Assembly: GCA_047501485.1 (NCBI GenBank)
Contig: JAZDRN010000007.1
Location: 1-64,000 of the forward strand
Length of the DNA stretch: 64,000 bases
Direction of reading: 5' to 3'
DNA from: Ancrocorticia sp047501485
GTDB lineage: Bacteria; Actinomycetota; Actinomycetes; Actinomycetales; Actinomycetaceae
Shown: positions 19,780 to 32,626 of the stretch, piece by piece
How positions within the stretch are numbered: the stretch's first letter is position 1
Layout of the letters: every line of letters begins with the position of its first letter
Notes under the pieces: generated by a model
What the model saw: the letters and a program-made list of their open reading frames with translations, nothing else
What the model was told of the DNA's origin: nothing
Database searches by the model: none
Translations under genes and position numbers: made by a program

Positions 19780-20025
19780 GTGAATGAGCCGTGGCTGTCC
19801 ACCGACGAGATCGCGGCCCACCTCGGTGTCACCAAGGACACCGTGTACGCGTGGATCGCCGACAAGGGCATGCCCGCCCACAAGATCGGCCGCCTGTGGA
19901 AGTGCCAAGCCAGCGAAGTCGATGACTGGGTCCGCACCGGCGCTGCCGCCAGCGACGTGCCTCACCCACATGAGGGTGGGGACCCCTACCCTGAACGGGC
20001 ACACGGAAAGAAAGAGGGACGATGA
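19780..20025 (+). CDS. Excisionase/MerR-like helix-turn-helix protein, first gene of the R-M-like operon
   Basis: This 81-residue protein has the helix-turn-helix PWLSTDEIAAHLGVTKDTVY, then AWIADKGMPAHKIGRLWKC and DDWVRTG, the standard excisionase (Xis/AlpA-type) fold. I chose the GTG at 19780 because a strong GGAGGA lies just before it. The stop overlaps the ATG of the next gene by four bases, so it belongs to the methyltransferase operon and probably controls it. In such operons these small HTH proteins may act as controller proteins rather than true excisionases, which is an inference. Confidence 0.85.
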   Translation: MNEPWLSTDEIAAHLGVTKDTVYAWIADKGMPAHKIGRLWKCQASEVDDWVRTGAAASDVPHPHEGGDPYPERAHGKKEGR

Positions 20026-20675
20026 GCGCCAGCGAGACCGAGCGTTTGGTGAAGTCCAAGCAGCGCGTCGCCGATCACGGCGAGGTCTTCACCCCTTCCT
20101 GGATGGTCGAGGACATGCTGAACCTAGTCCAGGAGGAGTCCGAACGCATCGATTCGCGAGTGCTGGAACCGGCCTGCGGGTCTGGGAACTTCCTCGTGCC
20201 GGTGCTCACTCGCAAGCTGCTGACGGTGGCTGCCAAGCATGGCAAGAGCGACTTCGAGAAACGCCACTACGCCCTGTTCGCCCTGATGTGCACCTACGGC
20301 ATCGAGTTGCTTCCCGACAACGCCCAGGAATGCCGCGACAATCTCGCCACCCTCTTCAACGCCTTCCTCAACGTCTCCGAGGACGACGAGTGGACACAGG
20401 CCGCCCGCGCCGTCCTGGCAGTCAACATCGTCCAAGGCGACGCCCTGACAATGACCACACCGAGCGGTTCCCCGATCACATTCGCCGAATGGGGGTACCT
20501 GGGCAAAGGCAAGTTTCAGCGCCGGGACTTCCGCTACGACGAACTGACCCAACGCTCCGAATGGGAGAGCGAAGGGTCCCTGTTCGCGGACATGGGTGCG
20601 GATCTGTTCGCCCCCCAGACGACCTACCCGACGATGACCCTGAGCGATCTGGCGGAGCAGGTGGACGCCGCATGA
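20022..20675 (+). CDS. N6-adenine DNA methyltransferase-like protein, short
   Basis: This 217-residue protein carries the opening EVFTPSWMVEDML and SAM-binding motif I VLEPACGSGNFLV (about residues 47-59) of the N6_Mtase family. It ends without the catalytic NPPY motif. Its neighbour downstream starts with a similar EVFTPPEMANAML and has NPPY but a degenerate motif I, so the two may act as a complementary pair. Start ATGA overlaps the preceding stop, and the stop overlaps the next ATG (20672), giving tight translational coupling. It is most likely a modification component; it is too short to be a complete enzyme alone. Confidence 0.82.
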   Translation: MSASETERLVKSKQRVADHGEVFTPSWMVEDMLNLVQEESERIDSRVLEPACGSGNFLVPVLTRKLLTVAAKHGKSDFEKRHYALFALMCTYGIELLPDNAQECRDNLATLFNAFLNVSEDDEWTQAARAVLAVNIVQGDALTMTTPSGSPITFAEWGYLGKGKFQRRDFRYDELTQRSEWESEGSLFADMGADLFAPQTTYPTMTLSDLAEQVDAA

Positions 20676-22310
20676 GCACATCCCAGGCTTCATTCGCCCT
20701 ACGTGGGCACAACCCCGACGTGTTGACGTGCATCGCGAATCTGTCCAACGACGAGGTCTTCACCCCACCCGAGATGGCGAACGCCATGCTCGACCTGCTC
20801 GCCGAGCGTTGGGCCGCCGCCCATGACGGGGCGGACATTTGGGCTGACCCGAACGTGACCTTCCTGGACCCGTTCACCAAGTCGGGGGTGTTCCTGCGCG
20901 AGATCACCCGACGACTCACCGACGGCCTCTACCGCGACTTTCCCGACAGGACTGAACGGGTGGACCACATCCTCACCCGTCAGGTCTACGGCATCGGCAT
21001 CACGCAGCTCACCGCCCTGCTGGCCCGCCGGTCCGTGTACTGCTCGAAGTACGCCAATGACCCCCACTCGATCGCCAGGTCATTCCGCAACGAGGACGGG
21101 AACATCTGGTTCCAGCGCACCGAGCATACCTGGACCGGCGGGCAGAAGGAGTTCCGCGCAGACCCGCTGACCGGGGACGAAAAGGTCGTCTACACCCACC
21201 GCAGGTGCCAGTACTGCGGGGCGGGCGAGGACGCCTATGCGCGGAGCACCGACCTAGAGACCCACGCCTATGCCTTCATCCACACCGACGACATCAAGGC
21301 TCGCATCGGCGAGCTGTTCGGAGACACCATGCAGTTCGACGTCATCATCGGCAACCCGCCCTACCAACTCGGTTCTGACGGCGGGACTCGCGATGTCCCC
21401 ATCTATCAGCACTTTGTTGAACAAGCCAAGCGACTAGAGCCGCGATTCTTGACGATGGTTATCCCATCTCGTTGGATGGCGACCGGATTGGGACTCAACG
21501 AGTTTCGTCGGACGATGCTGAACGATACACGTATCCGCGATCTTGTCGACTACCCTAACGCGGCCGAAGTGTTTTCCGAAGTTGGGATCAACGGCGGGGC
21601 CTGTTACTTCCTGTGGGACCTCAACTACAACGGCAAATGCAACGTCACCAGCATCTGGGGCGGAGAGAAGACTGGCCCGGAACTCCGGCAGCTCAACGAG
21701 TTCGACATTCTTGTTCGTGACGCCCGCGCACTCCCCATTCTCCGAAAGGTCATCGCTCGCGCCGAGCCTTCAGTCAACACGATCTTGGCACGTGACAAGG
21801 AATTTGGTTGGACCTCGAACTTCGCGGGGTTTCACAACTCGCCACGATCTGGTGATGTTCCCCTTTACTACATCAAGTCGATGAAACGCAGGACTGGATA
21901 TATTGCTCGCGACGAGGTCACGAAGAGTGCGGAGCTGATTGACACGTGGAAGCTCCTTGTCCCAGAAGTTGGCTCTGGCCGAGAAAGAGAGAAGTCCGGG
22001 GTTGATCTCGTACTCGGCCCCTCGTTGATGGCTCCCTCTCCGTCGGTGTGTACGCAGTCCTTCCTCTTCTTCCATGCAGGCTCGGAAGACGAGATCCGGA
22101 GCATCCGTTCATACTATGCGACCAAGTTCTTCCGGTTCCTTGTCTCCCTACGGAAAATAACGCAACATGCGACTCATTCGACCTATCAATGGGTGCCGAT
22201 CCAGACGTGGGATCGGGAGTGGGCTGACGCTGCGCTCTATGAGAAGTACGGCCTGACGGACAGTGAGGTCGGCTATATCGAGTCCCGGATTCGGCCGATG
22301 GAGCTGGCAG

Positions 22311-22318
<8 letters not shown>
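20672..22318 (+). CDS. Eco57I-type adenine-specific DNA methyltransferase
   Basis: The 548-residue protein has EVFTPPEMANAMLDLL, a motif-I-like VTFLDPFTKSGVFLREI (FTKSG in place of the usual F.GSG) and catalytic motif IV FDVIIGNPPYQ near residues 225-235. A CQYCGAGEDAY segment (about 182-192) could be half of a zinc site. The region after 300 resembles the target-recognition part of Eco57I-like enzymes. It is expected to methylate adenine in host DNA, together with the short protein upstream and the nuclease-helicase downstream. It overlaps both neighbours (ATGA at 20672; 8 bp at the end). A longer open frame running into it from 19784 is a read-through in the wrong frame for the first 300 codons. 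Confidence 0.87.
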
Positions 22319-24872
<2,554 letters not shown>

Positions 24873-24953
24873 AATGAAAACATCCCGGACTTATCAATAC
24901 CAAGACAAATTGGTTATACACTCCAAGTACCACTCAGCGAAGAGAGGCAACCC

Positions 24954-26561
24954 ATGATTTCCAAAATGGTTCTCAAGAATTTTCGGAAATTCGAGAATAT
25001 GACCATTTGTTTTGAATCTGGACTGAATATCTTGGTTGGAAACAACGATTCGGGAAAATCGACGATTCTCGAAGCTATCAATCTTTGCCTGACCAAGAGG
25101 TGGAATGGCAAATACTTCGAGCACGAGTTCTCCCATCACTTCATCACATCCGCTGTCGCCGCCAAATACATAGAAGAAGTGCGAGCTGGACAAAATCCAC
25201 GAACACCGGAACTGATTGTTGAGCTGTACTTTGTAGACGATCCAACGCTCACCGGCTTCAAAGGAACGAACAACTCGCTCAAGGAAGACGTTCCAGGGTA
25301 CCGACTCTGCGCCGCATTGGATACTGACTTCGCCGACGAATACATAGAGTTCCTCTCCAAACCGGATGAAGTCACAACGGTCCCAACGGAGTTCTACAAA
25401 ATTGAATGGACTAGTTTTCAGGGCCAGGCGGTTAATCCCCGACTCCCGAAGGTAAAGGCATCCCTCATTGATGCCTCGAGGATACGTCTGCAATCTGGTG
25501 CAGATTACCACCTTCAGCGGATTATCGGAGAGACGCTCGACTCGAAACAGAGGGCACTCCTAGCGAGAAGCTTCAGGATGCACCAAGAGGGCTTCGCTAC
25601 CGACGACTCCATCAAGTCCATCAACGATGCTGTAGCTAGTTCGGGAAATTTGATCACTGACAAGAACTTCACGCTTGAAATCGACACCTCTGGCGCGAAC
25701 GGATGGGAGTCGGCTCTCTCACCTCACCTGGATCAACTGCCTTTTCACTTCTCCGGCAGCGGCGAGCAGCAAAAGCTCAAGATCCTGCTCGCCCTCAGTC
25801 GCAGGGTTGAAGACTCTCACGTCATTTTGATCGAAGAACCAGAAAACCATCTCTCGTTCACCAACCTCAACGAACTCGTTGATCGAATAGGCAAGCAGAG
25901 TGTAGGACGCCAAATCATTGTCGCGACCCATAGCTCATTTGTCGTGAACAAGCTGGGCCTCGAACAGCTTCTCCTGCTCGACGACGGTTTTGCTAGCAAA
26001 CTGACAGATCTCCCGGACGATACCCAAGACTATTTCAAGAAGCTCCCCGGGTACGATACACTTCGACTCGTCCTTTCTAAGAAGGTTGCACTCGTTGAGG
26101 GACCCAGCGATGAGCTGGTATTCCAGCGTGCTTATAGGGACAGAACCGGCAGAAGACCTATTGAGGATGGCGTGGATGTCATCTCTGTAAGAGGATTGTC
26201 AGCCAAGAGATTCTTGGACCTCGCAATCCCACTTCGCAGGAAATCCGTTGTTGTCACTGACAACGATGGCGATCATGCGCAAAATGTCGAGGGAAGATAC
26301 GCATCGTACACTTCGCATGAATTTATCCGGGTGCGAACAGGACAAGATGACTCACTGAAGACATTGGAACCGCAGATGCTAGGCGCAAACGGCCTTGCCA
26401 AGATGAACAAGATTCTTGGAAAGTCATGCAACTCCGAGGAGGTCCTGCTCTCCTACATGGGGCGAAATAAGACAGACGTAGCAGTTAGGATCTTTGACAC
26501 TACGGAAGACATATTGTGGCCGCAGTACATTAAGGAAGCCATTGATGACCTCCTCGAATGA
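24954..26561 (+). CDS. gajA: Gabija-like GajA: OLD-family ATPase with TOPRIM nuclease
   Basis: The 535-residue protein opens with an ABC-type ATPase: VLKNFRKFENM, Walker A GNNDSGKST (29-37), signature SGSGEQQKLKILLALS (about 263-278), Walker B VILIEEPENHLS and ATHSSFVV. It ends with a TOPRIM nuclease: VALVEGPSDELVFQRAY (glutamate) and VVVTDNDGDHA (paired aspartates). This is the class 2 OLD layout. The next gene, overlapping by 17 bp, encodes a UvrD-like helicase, which is the two-gene Gabija arrangement. Known Gabija complexes nick phage DNA when nucleotide pools fall. The codon use is visibly more AT-rich than that of the flanking genes, suggesting separate acquisition. An 81-bp gap separates it from the restriction operon. 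Confidence 0.9.
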   Translation: MISKMVLKNFRKFENMTICFESGLNILVGNNDSGKSTILEAINLCLTKRWNGKYFEHEFSHHFITSAVAAKYIEEVRAGQNPRTPELIVELYFVDDPTLTGFKGTNNSLKEDVPGYRLCAALDTDFADEYIEFLSKPDEVTTVPTEFYKIEWTSFQGQAVNPRLPKVKASLIDASRIRLQSGADYHLQRIIGETLDSKQRALLARSFRMHQEGFATDDSIKSINDAVASSGNLITDKNFTLEIDTSGANGWESALSPHLDQLPFHFSGSGEQQKLKILLALSRRVEDSHVILIEEPENHLSFTNLNELVDRIGKQSVGRQIIVATHSSFVVNKLGLEQLLLLDDGFASKLTDLPDDTQDYFKKLPGYDTLRLVLSKKVALVEGPSDELVFQRAYRDRTGRRPIEDGVDVISVRGLSAKRFLDLAIPLRRKSVVVTDNDGDHAQNVEGRYASYTSHEFIRVRTGQDDSLKTLEPQMLGANGLAKMNKILGKSCNSEEVLLSYMGRNKTDVAVRIFDTTEDILWPQYIKEAIDDLLE

Positions 26562-27645
26562 AGTCATTCTCGCCGCAGCAGGGTCCGGAAAGACGCGCCG
26601 ACTGATCGTCGAGGCGCTGAACGCTCCAGGGGAACGTGTACTGGTCACAACCTACACTCGGGAGAACATGGAGGAGATTAGGAGGCGTCTCTGGTCTGCG
26701 TCAAATGGAGTCCCACATGCTGTATCGACAAAGACGTGGTTCGAATTCCTTCTTCAGGATGCGATCAAGCCGTACCAGAGTTACAAGACTGATATTCTCC
26801 GTGTCCAGTCCATCGATTTTGTCACTGCAAAACCCATGTATAAGAGGAAAGAAGACTTCGAGTCCTACTACTTGGACTCCGCGAATAATGTCTACAGCGA
26901 TACTGCGTCTGACCTCGCCTGCGTATTGAATGATGTTTCTGGAGGAAAAGTCGTTCACCGTCTCGAACAATTATATGACGCGATCTTGATAGATGAAATG
27001 CAAGACTTGGCCGGGTGGGATCTCAACTTTGTTGAGCTCCTTCTAAAGAGTCGCTTACGGGTCCTTCTTGTTGGTGATCCGCGGCAAGCCGTTTACTCGA
27101 CAAATCGTTCGAATAAGAACAGCCAATACAAGAATGCCGGAGTTGTTCACTGGATAGACAAATTGGAACATGCAGGACTGTGCACAAGGTCGGAACTGGC
27201 TGTGAGTTACAGATGTAGTCAGGCGATTTGCGACTTCGCAGATGCGCTGTTCCCGACGCTGCCGTCAACGAGATCAGCCCACCACAGCAGTACGATGTCG
27301 AGCGGAGTTCATCTTGTCAAGCCGTACGACGTCCCACGGTATGAGGAGATCTTCCACCCGCAGAGTTTGCGATGGGACAGAAGGAATAAGGCCTCTGGAC
27401 CGAATGCGTTAAACTTCGGCGACGTTAAGGGTAGAGAGTTTCCAAGAGTGCTGGTTCACCCAACGGGAGCGATTCGGAAGTACCTTGAACGCGGAGAATC
27501 GCTTGAAGGGGTAGCGCTCACAAAGTTCTACGTGGCCATCACCAGGGCGAGCGATAGCGTTGGCATCGTCACTGATAAAGCAGCGGCCAGCCAGTCACTA
27601 GACTTCTGGTCGCCTGACTCTATAGGGCTTGGCTCGGCAACCTGA
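26545..27645 (+). CDS. gajB: Gabija-like GajB: UvrD/Rep-family helicase
   Basis: The 366-residue protein has the superfamily 1 motifs in order: Walker A AAAGSGKT (about 9-16), TTYTRENMEEIRRRL (Ia), Walker B ILIDEMQDLAGWD, motif III VGDPRQAVY, motif IV VSYRCSQAICDFA, GREFPRVLVHP and motif VI KFYVAITRAS. The start ATG at 26545 lies inside the end of gajA. It is shorter than the roughly 490 residues of the well-studied GajB, so accessory insertions are missing, but every core motif is visible. It is AT-rich like gajA. An inverted repeat CCTGAG...CTCAGG (27641-27668) spans its stop and may end transcription. Confidence 0.88.
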   Translation: MTSSNEVILAAAGSGKTRRLIVEALNAPGERVLVTTYTRENMEEIRRRLWSASNGVPHAVSTKTWFEFLLQDAIKPYQSYKTDILRVQSIDFVTAKPMYKRKEDFESYYLDSANNVYSDTASDLACVLNDVSGGKVVHRLEQLYDAILIDEMQDLAGWDLNFVELLLKSRLRVLLVGDPRQAVYSTNRSNKNSQYKNAGVVHWIDKLEHAGLCTRSELAVSYRCSQAICDFADALFPTLPSTRSAHHSSTMSSGVHLVKPYDVPRYEEIFHPQSLRWDRRNKASGPNALNFGDVKGREFPRVLVHPTGAIRKYLERGESLEGVALTKFYVAITRASDSVGIVTDKAAASQSLDFWSPDSIGLGSAT

Positions 27646-27744
27646 GGCGCGGCTTCGCCGTACTCAGGGCCACGCCTCTGGCAGATCGAGGTCCGGTGGT
27701 CGCGGCGGCTCACCTCCTTCCTGACGGAGGGAAGGTAAGCGGGC

Positions 27745-30700
27745 ATGACGGTGTCGATGCGGGTGATGTCGGCCGGGGACGGTTACAAGTACTTGCTGCG
27801 CAGCGTGGCTGCCGGGGATGGGGACCGTTCGCTGTCGACGCCGCTGACGAGGTACTACAACGCCGAGGGAACGCCGCCGGGCCGGTGGATGGGTAGTGGG
27901 CTTCCAGCGCTTGGCCATGGCCAGATCGCGTCCGGTGATGAGGTCGCGAGGCCCAGCTTCAACTGCTCGTGGGGATGGGCCGCGACCCGGTGACGGGCGC
28001 GCCGCTGGGCCGCGCTTACCCGGTGTACAAGAGCGTGGCGCAACGGGTCGAGGACCGCACCGCAGCCCTCGACCCTCGCCTTGATCCGGTTGGACGTGCA
28101 CGCGCAATCACTGCAATCGAAGCCGAGGAGACGGAGCGCGGGACGCGACGTGCGGTTGCAGGGTTCGACCTCACGTTTTCGATCCCGAAGTCCGCCAGCG
28201 TCTTGTGAGCCGTCGCTGATGCGGGCACACAATCCCTGATCGCCCAAGCCCACCACGACATGGTCGCCTACATGGAGCGCGAGGTTGCGGCCACCCGCAC
28301 GGGCGCGACTGCTGGGGGCGGCGCCGTTGCCCAGGTCGACGTCATGGGCAACGTCGCTACCGCTTACGACCACTATGACTCGCGTGCCGGTGACCCGCAC
28401 CTGCACACGCATGTCGTGATCAGCAACAAGGTCCAGACCGTCTTGGACGGGAAGTGGAGATCCCTGGACAGCCGTCCGATGCACGGGGCGACGGTGGCTC
28501 TTTCCGAGCTGCATGAGGCGGTCTTCGCCGATCACTCGACACGGATGCTCGGAGTCTCGTGGGAGTCGCGGGAGCGTGGCCGGGACCGAAACCGGGCGTG
28601 GGCGATCACCGGTGTCCCCGAAACGCTGGCTGCCGAGTTCTCCACCCGTGCACGCCATATCGATGAGGCAACCGACCGGCTCATCGACACCTACATGACC
28701 GAGCAGGGCGGCGCCCCTCGTCGGCTGTGATTATGAAGCTTCGCGCCCAGGCGACGCTCTCGACGCGTCCGGTGAAGACGGTGCACTCCCTGGCCGAGTT
28801 GACCGCAACGTGGCGCAACCGTGCGAGCGTCGTGCTGGGTGAGGATGCAACCGGCTGGGCGTGCCGGGTTGCAGTCAACGGGCAGCCGCTGTTGCTGTGC
28901 GCCGACGACATTCCCCTCGACATCGTCCGCAGGCTGGATGAGAGTGTCGTTGGGGCGGTGGGCGAGAAGCGGTCAACGTGGCGGCGCTGGAACCTCACCG
29001 CTGAGGCGGCCCGCCAGACCATGGACTACCGGTTCGCCACCACCCAGGACCGCGAGGCTGTCGTCGGCCTGGTGGTGGACGCTGCCGAGGCAGTATCGCT
29101 GCGGTTGACGCCCTTCGAGCTGGCCTCCAGCCCCGCCGTCTTCAGACGCCCTGATGCGTCGTCGGTGTTCCGGCCGAAGAACTCCACCGTCTACTCCTCC
29201 CACCAGCTCCTCGACGCCGAAGACCGGCTCCTGGATCGCAGCCGTGACACGACCGGGCCCACGACCGGCCTGGAGACGATGGAACGCATCACGCGACGCC
29301 CAGACACGGAGGGCCGCGTCCTGGGTGAGGATCAGGCTGAAGCGTTGGTGCGGATCGCGGTGTCTGGCCGCGTCCTGGACGTGCTGGTCGGCCCCGCCGG
29401 TGCCGGGAAGACCACCGCGATGAATGCCCTGCACCGCGCCTGGGAGACCGAGCACGGCAAAGGTTCCGTCGTGGGGTTGGCACCGTCGGCGGGTGCCGCC
29501 CAGGTACTGGCGGAGGATCTCGGGATCGCCACGGAGAACACGGCGAAATGGTGGCAGACCCACCAGACCACCGGCGCCACCTTCCACGCTGGTCAACTTG
29601 TCATAGTGGACGAAGCCTAGCTGGCAGGCACCCTGTCCCTTGACCGGATCACCGGCTTGGCGGCAGAGGCTGGGGCGAAGGTACTGCTGGTCGGCGACTA
29701 TGCGCAGCTCCAGTCCGTCGACGCGGGCGGCGCCTTCGGGCTGCTCGCCCACGATCGGGGAGATACTCCCGAGCTGGTGGATGTCCACCGCTTCACCCAC
29801 GCCTGGGAGAAGACCGCCTCCCTGGACCTGCGCCACGGCCGCACCGACGTCATGGACACCTACGATGCCCACGGCCGCATCCGCGACGGGGAGACCGAGC
29901 AGATCATCGACGACGCCTACACTGCCTGGCGCGCCGACCTGCTGGCGGGCAAGGCGACCGTACTGGTGTCGGATTCCAACGAGTCCGTCACGGCGTTGAA
30001 CAACCGGGCCCGCACCGATCTCATCCTCGACGGCACTGTCCGCGGGCCCCGGCAAGTCGACCTGCACGACGGCACCCACGCGGCTACCGGCGACGTGGTC
30101 ATCACACGCCGCAATGACCGGCGACTCCGGGCCGGGCGAGGCTGGGTCCGCAACGGCGACCGGTGGACCGTCATCAATGCCCGCGAGGATGGTTCCCTCA
30201 CTCTCCAGCGAGCGGGAGCCAAGTGGGGTGCGCCGTGATCGTTCCAGCCGCCTACGTCGCTGAGACCGTCAAACTCGGGTATGCAGTCACCGCACATCGC
30301 GCCCAGGGCGTCACTACCGATACGTCGCATGTTGTTGTTACACCCACGACGACGCGAGAGAACTTCTACGTCGCCATGACCCGTGGCCGGGAAGCGAATC
30401 ATGCCTATGTGGCCACGGAGCTGACCGACCACGACCACCAAGAAAGACATCCTGGCGACAACCCCGATGCCACCGCCCGGTCCGTTCTCTTCGGAGTTCT
30501 TCAACACGTTGGGGCCGAGCTATCGGCCCACCAAGCCATCACCGCCGAGCACGACCGCTGGGGCTCCATCAGCCAGCTCGCCGCCGAATACGAGACCGTC
30601 GCCCAAGAAGCACAAGCCGACCGCTGGCACACCCTCCTCGCCGTGTCTGGGCTTACCAGCGAGCAGGTCGAAGACATCCTCACCTCCGACGCCTCGGTGC

Positions 30701-31298
30701 CCTCTCGGCAGAACTGCGTAGTGCCGAGGCCAACCATTACGACCTTGACCAGTTGCTTCCGCGCCTGGTGCAGGTCCGGGGATTCGAGGATGCTGATGAC
30801 ATCGCCAGCGTTCTCCACGCCCGCGTCGCCCGTGCCACCGCTCGACCCGCCGGATCGGGCCGCACCCGCACCCGCACCCCACCACGCTTCATCGTCGGAC
30901 TCATCCCGAACGCTGACGGCCCGATGGATGCCGAGATGCGCCAAGCATTGGAAGAGCGGCGCGACCTGATCGAGCAACGCGTCACTACACTCATCGACGG
31001 CGCGCTCACCGATCGTGAGCCGTGGACCATGCAGCTTGGCCTGATGCCTGTTGAAGAGAAGAAGCAGGGCACGTGGCTCAGGGCGGCCCGTACCGTCGTC
31101 GCCTACCGCGACCGCTACCAGATAACGGACGACCAGGCCCCGCTCGGACCAGACCCAGATAGCCAGAACGTGAAGCAGAGGATCGATGCCGCCCGCGCGC
31201 GAGCCGCGCTGGTACAAGCCCGCCGGATCGCCGACATGCACGTGCCTCCCGATGCTCAACCTCCCACCGCCACTATGCAGCGGGGGCTTGGGTTCTAG
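27745..31298 (+). pseudogene. MobF/TrwC-type conjugative relaxase, heavily decayed
   Basis: Pieces of one large relaxase follow each other in order but in changing frames. First comes the N-terminal MTVSMRVMSAGDGYKYL. Next is TFSIPKSASVL, broken by TGA at 28206. The metal-binding HLHTHVVISNK triad region follows. The TraI-like helicase section has Walker A VGPAGAGKTTAMN and LVIVDEA, then a TAG at 29618. VGDYAQLQSVDAGGAF and the helicase end GYAVTAHRAQGVTTDTSH...ENFYVAMTRGREANHAY come next, and a C-terminal tail ends at 31298. Frame changes lie near 28000, 28730, 30230 and 30710. An RBS GGAGGGAAGG precedes the start. It marks the island's conjugative origin and is now dead. Confidence 0.92.
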
Positions 31299-31320
31299 AG
31301 ATGAGACCCGGGAAAGTCCT

Positions 31321-32556
31321 ATGGAGGGGTGGTCTTGTCCTCTTATGGCACGGAAGTTGTCGGTGGCAGATGTCATGCTGATGGGGAAGGTTCCTCCTGT
31401 ACGAGAAAGTTGGTGCGCCATGGCTCCGAACGGGCATGCCGTTGAACTCGCGAAACGGCTCGGAGCTCTTCCCGATCCGACCACGGAGGAGTTGGCTGAC
31501 GGTATAGCTTTGTTCGCTGAGTTGGGTTGGGCGATGTGCCAACGCTGGCACCGAGCAGGAACCCTTCAGGTACTTGACATGATTCGTCACGGTGCTTCGG
31601 ACAGCGAGGTAGATGAAGCGATCACAGAGTTGTGGAACAACGAGAACTCCACCTGGATCAAACATGCTGCTGCTCCAATGCGGACCTGGGCCAACTCGCA
31701 TCAACCGCTCAAACAGATCATGTGGACTCGGGCAACTCTGATGGAGAAGGCAATCGCTCATCACTTTGCCGGTGCCTATGAGGCCTCGATTCCGATTATT
31801 AACGCTCAGATTGAGGGCTTAACGCGCGATCTGACTAATCAATCGTTCTTCTCCACAACGAACGAGGAGCCATATATGGATGACGAGACCTTGGCGGGCA
31901 TGGATTCTAGTCTGCCCGCTGTGCGAAAGCTGTTCAGGGAACCCGTGCCGACCAGCGGGCATTATGGGAAGGTCTCTCGGCACGGGGTGCATCATGGCCG
32001 CGATCTTGCCTACGACACCCGTGCGAACTCCACTAAAGCCATCGTTCTGTTTATCGCCTTGGTCGAGTTTTTGCCCAAGCTCGCGGCCAACAAGAGTGAC
32101 AGGCTCCGCCGCCGATCCGAGGGTAGGGTCGCGGGATCGAGAGAGTTGGATGAAAAGGGCCGACTCGTTGATGATCGGCATGTCCCGGAAGTGCAGAGCT
32201 TTGCTATCGCATTCGCCGGACAGTACGCGAACTCACTCCTGAATTTCCCTCGACGTGTATTCGACGCTAAACGTAGCCTGACTGAGCTGTCTAGCCGACA
32301 CGGGCTCCATTCAAAGAGACTGACTCTGCGGGAAGATGACGAGGGCTGGATGTGGCAATACAAGCTCCCAGCGGGCCAGATTCTCGGCTATGCAGCACGT
32401 CCTAGCACAAGCACAAAGCGATTATTCCCTGACGTATGGCGGTGGGACGCCCCAGAAGCCCCGGCCGATTTTCCGTGGAGAAACGATCAAGACTGGCGCT
32501 CCGATGACGACGCGCCGCCTTTTCAACCAAACTGGGATCCAGAACCTCTCATATAG
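31321..32556 (+). CDS. Uncharacterised protein with a possible HEPN RX4H motif
   Basis: I do not recognise a named family for this protein of about 411 residues. It is soluble with mixed helix. A segment near residues 219-250 reads SRHGVHHGRDLAYDT followed by the hydrophobic helix AIVLFIALVEFL. The RHGVHH part (R220 to H225) fits the R-X4-H signature of HEPN ribonucleases, which often stand as RH..H-G in defence proteins. A charged tail rich in D, W and P ends the protein. The start is uncertain: ATGs at 31321, 31345, 31381 and 31420 (MAPNGHAVELAKRLG) are all possible, and none has a strong RBS. It converges with the apeA-like gene 70 bp downstream and follows the relaxase remains. Defence function is inference only. 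Confidence 0.65.
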   Translation: MEGWSCPLMARKLSVADVMLMGKVPPVRESWCAMAPNGHAVELAKRLGALPDPTTEELADGIALFAELGWAMCQRWHRAGTLQVLDMIRHGASDSEVDEAITELWNNENSTWIKHAAAPMRTWANSHQPLKQIMWTRATLMEKAIAHHFAGAYEASIPIINAQIEGLTRDLTNQSFFSTTNEEPYMDDETLAGMDSSLPAVRKLFREPVPTSGHYGKVSRHGVHHGRDLAYDTRANSTKAIVLFIALVEFLPKLAANKSDRLRRRSEGRVAGSRELDEKGRLVDDRHVPEVQSFAIAFAGQYANSLLNFPRRVFDAKRSLTELSSRHGLHSKRLTLREDDEGWMWQYKLPAGQILGYAARPSTSTKRLFPDVWRWDAPEAPADFPWRNDQDWRSDDDAPPFQPNWDPEPLI

Positions 32557-32626
32557 GTCCTGAGTTAGACCTCTTTAGTGCCCCGCGTGTTCGAGGTGTT
32601 CTTGATGACGGCAGGGATCGTATTCC

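Noticed and set aside
18795..19787. Plus-strand frame of 330 codons opposite the AraC gene
   Set aside because: It is rich in Q, R, H and P, as expected for an antisense shadow; the AraC signature is on the other strand.
19784..20671. One 844-residue protein beginning at 19784 and including the Eco57I-like methyltransferase
   Set aside because: The first 296 codons run out of frame through the HTH and short methyltransferase genes and have arginine/proline-rich shadow composition. The ATGA overlap at 20672 is the natural start.
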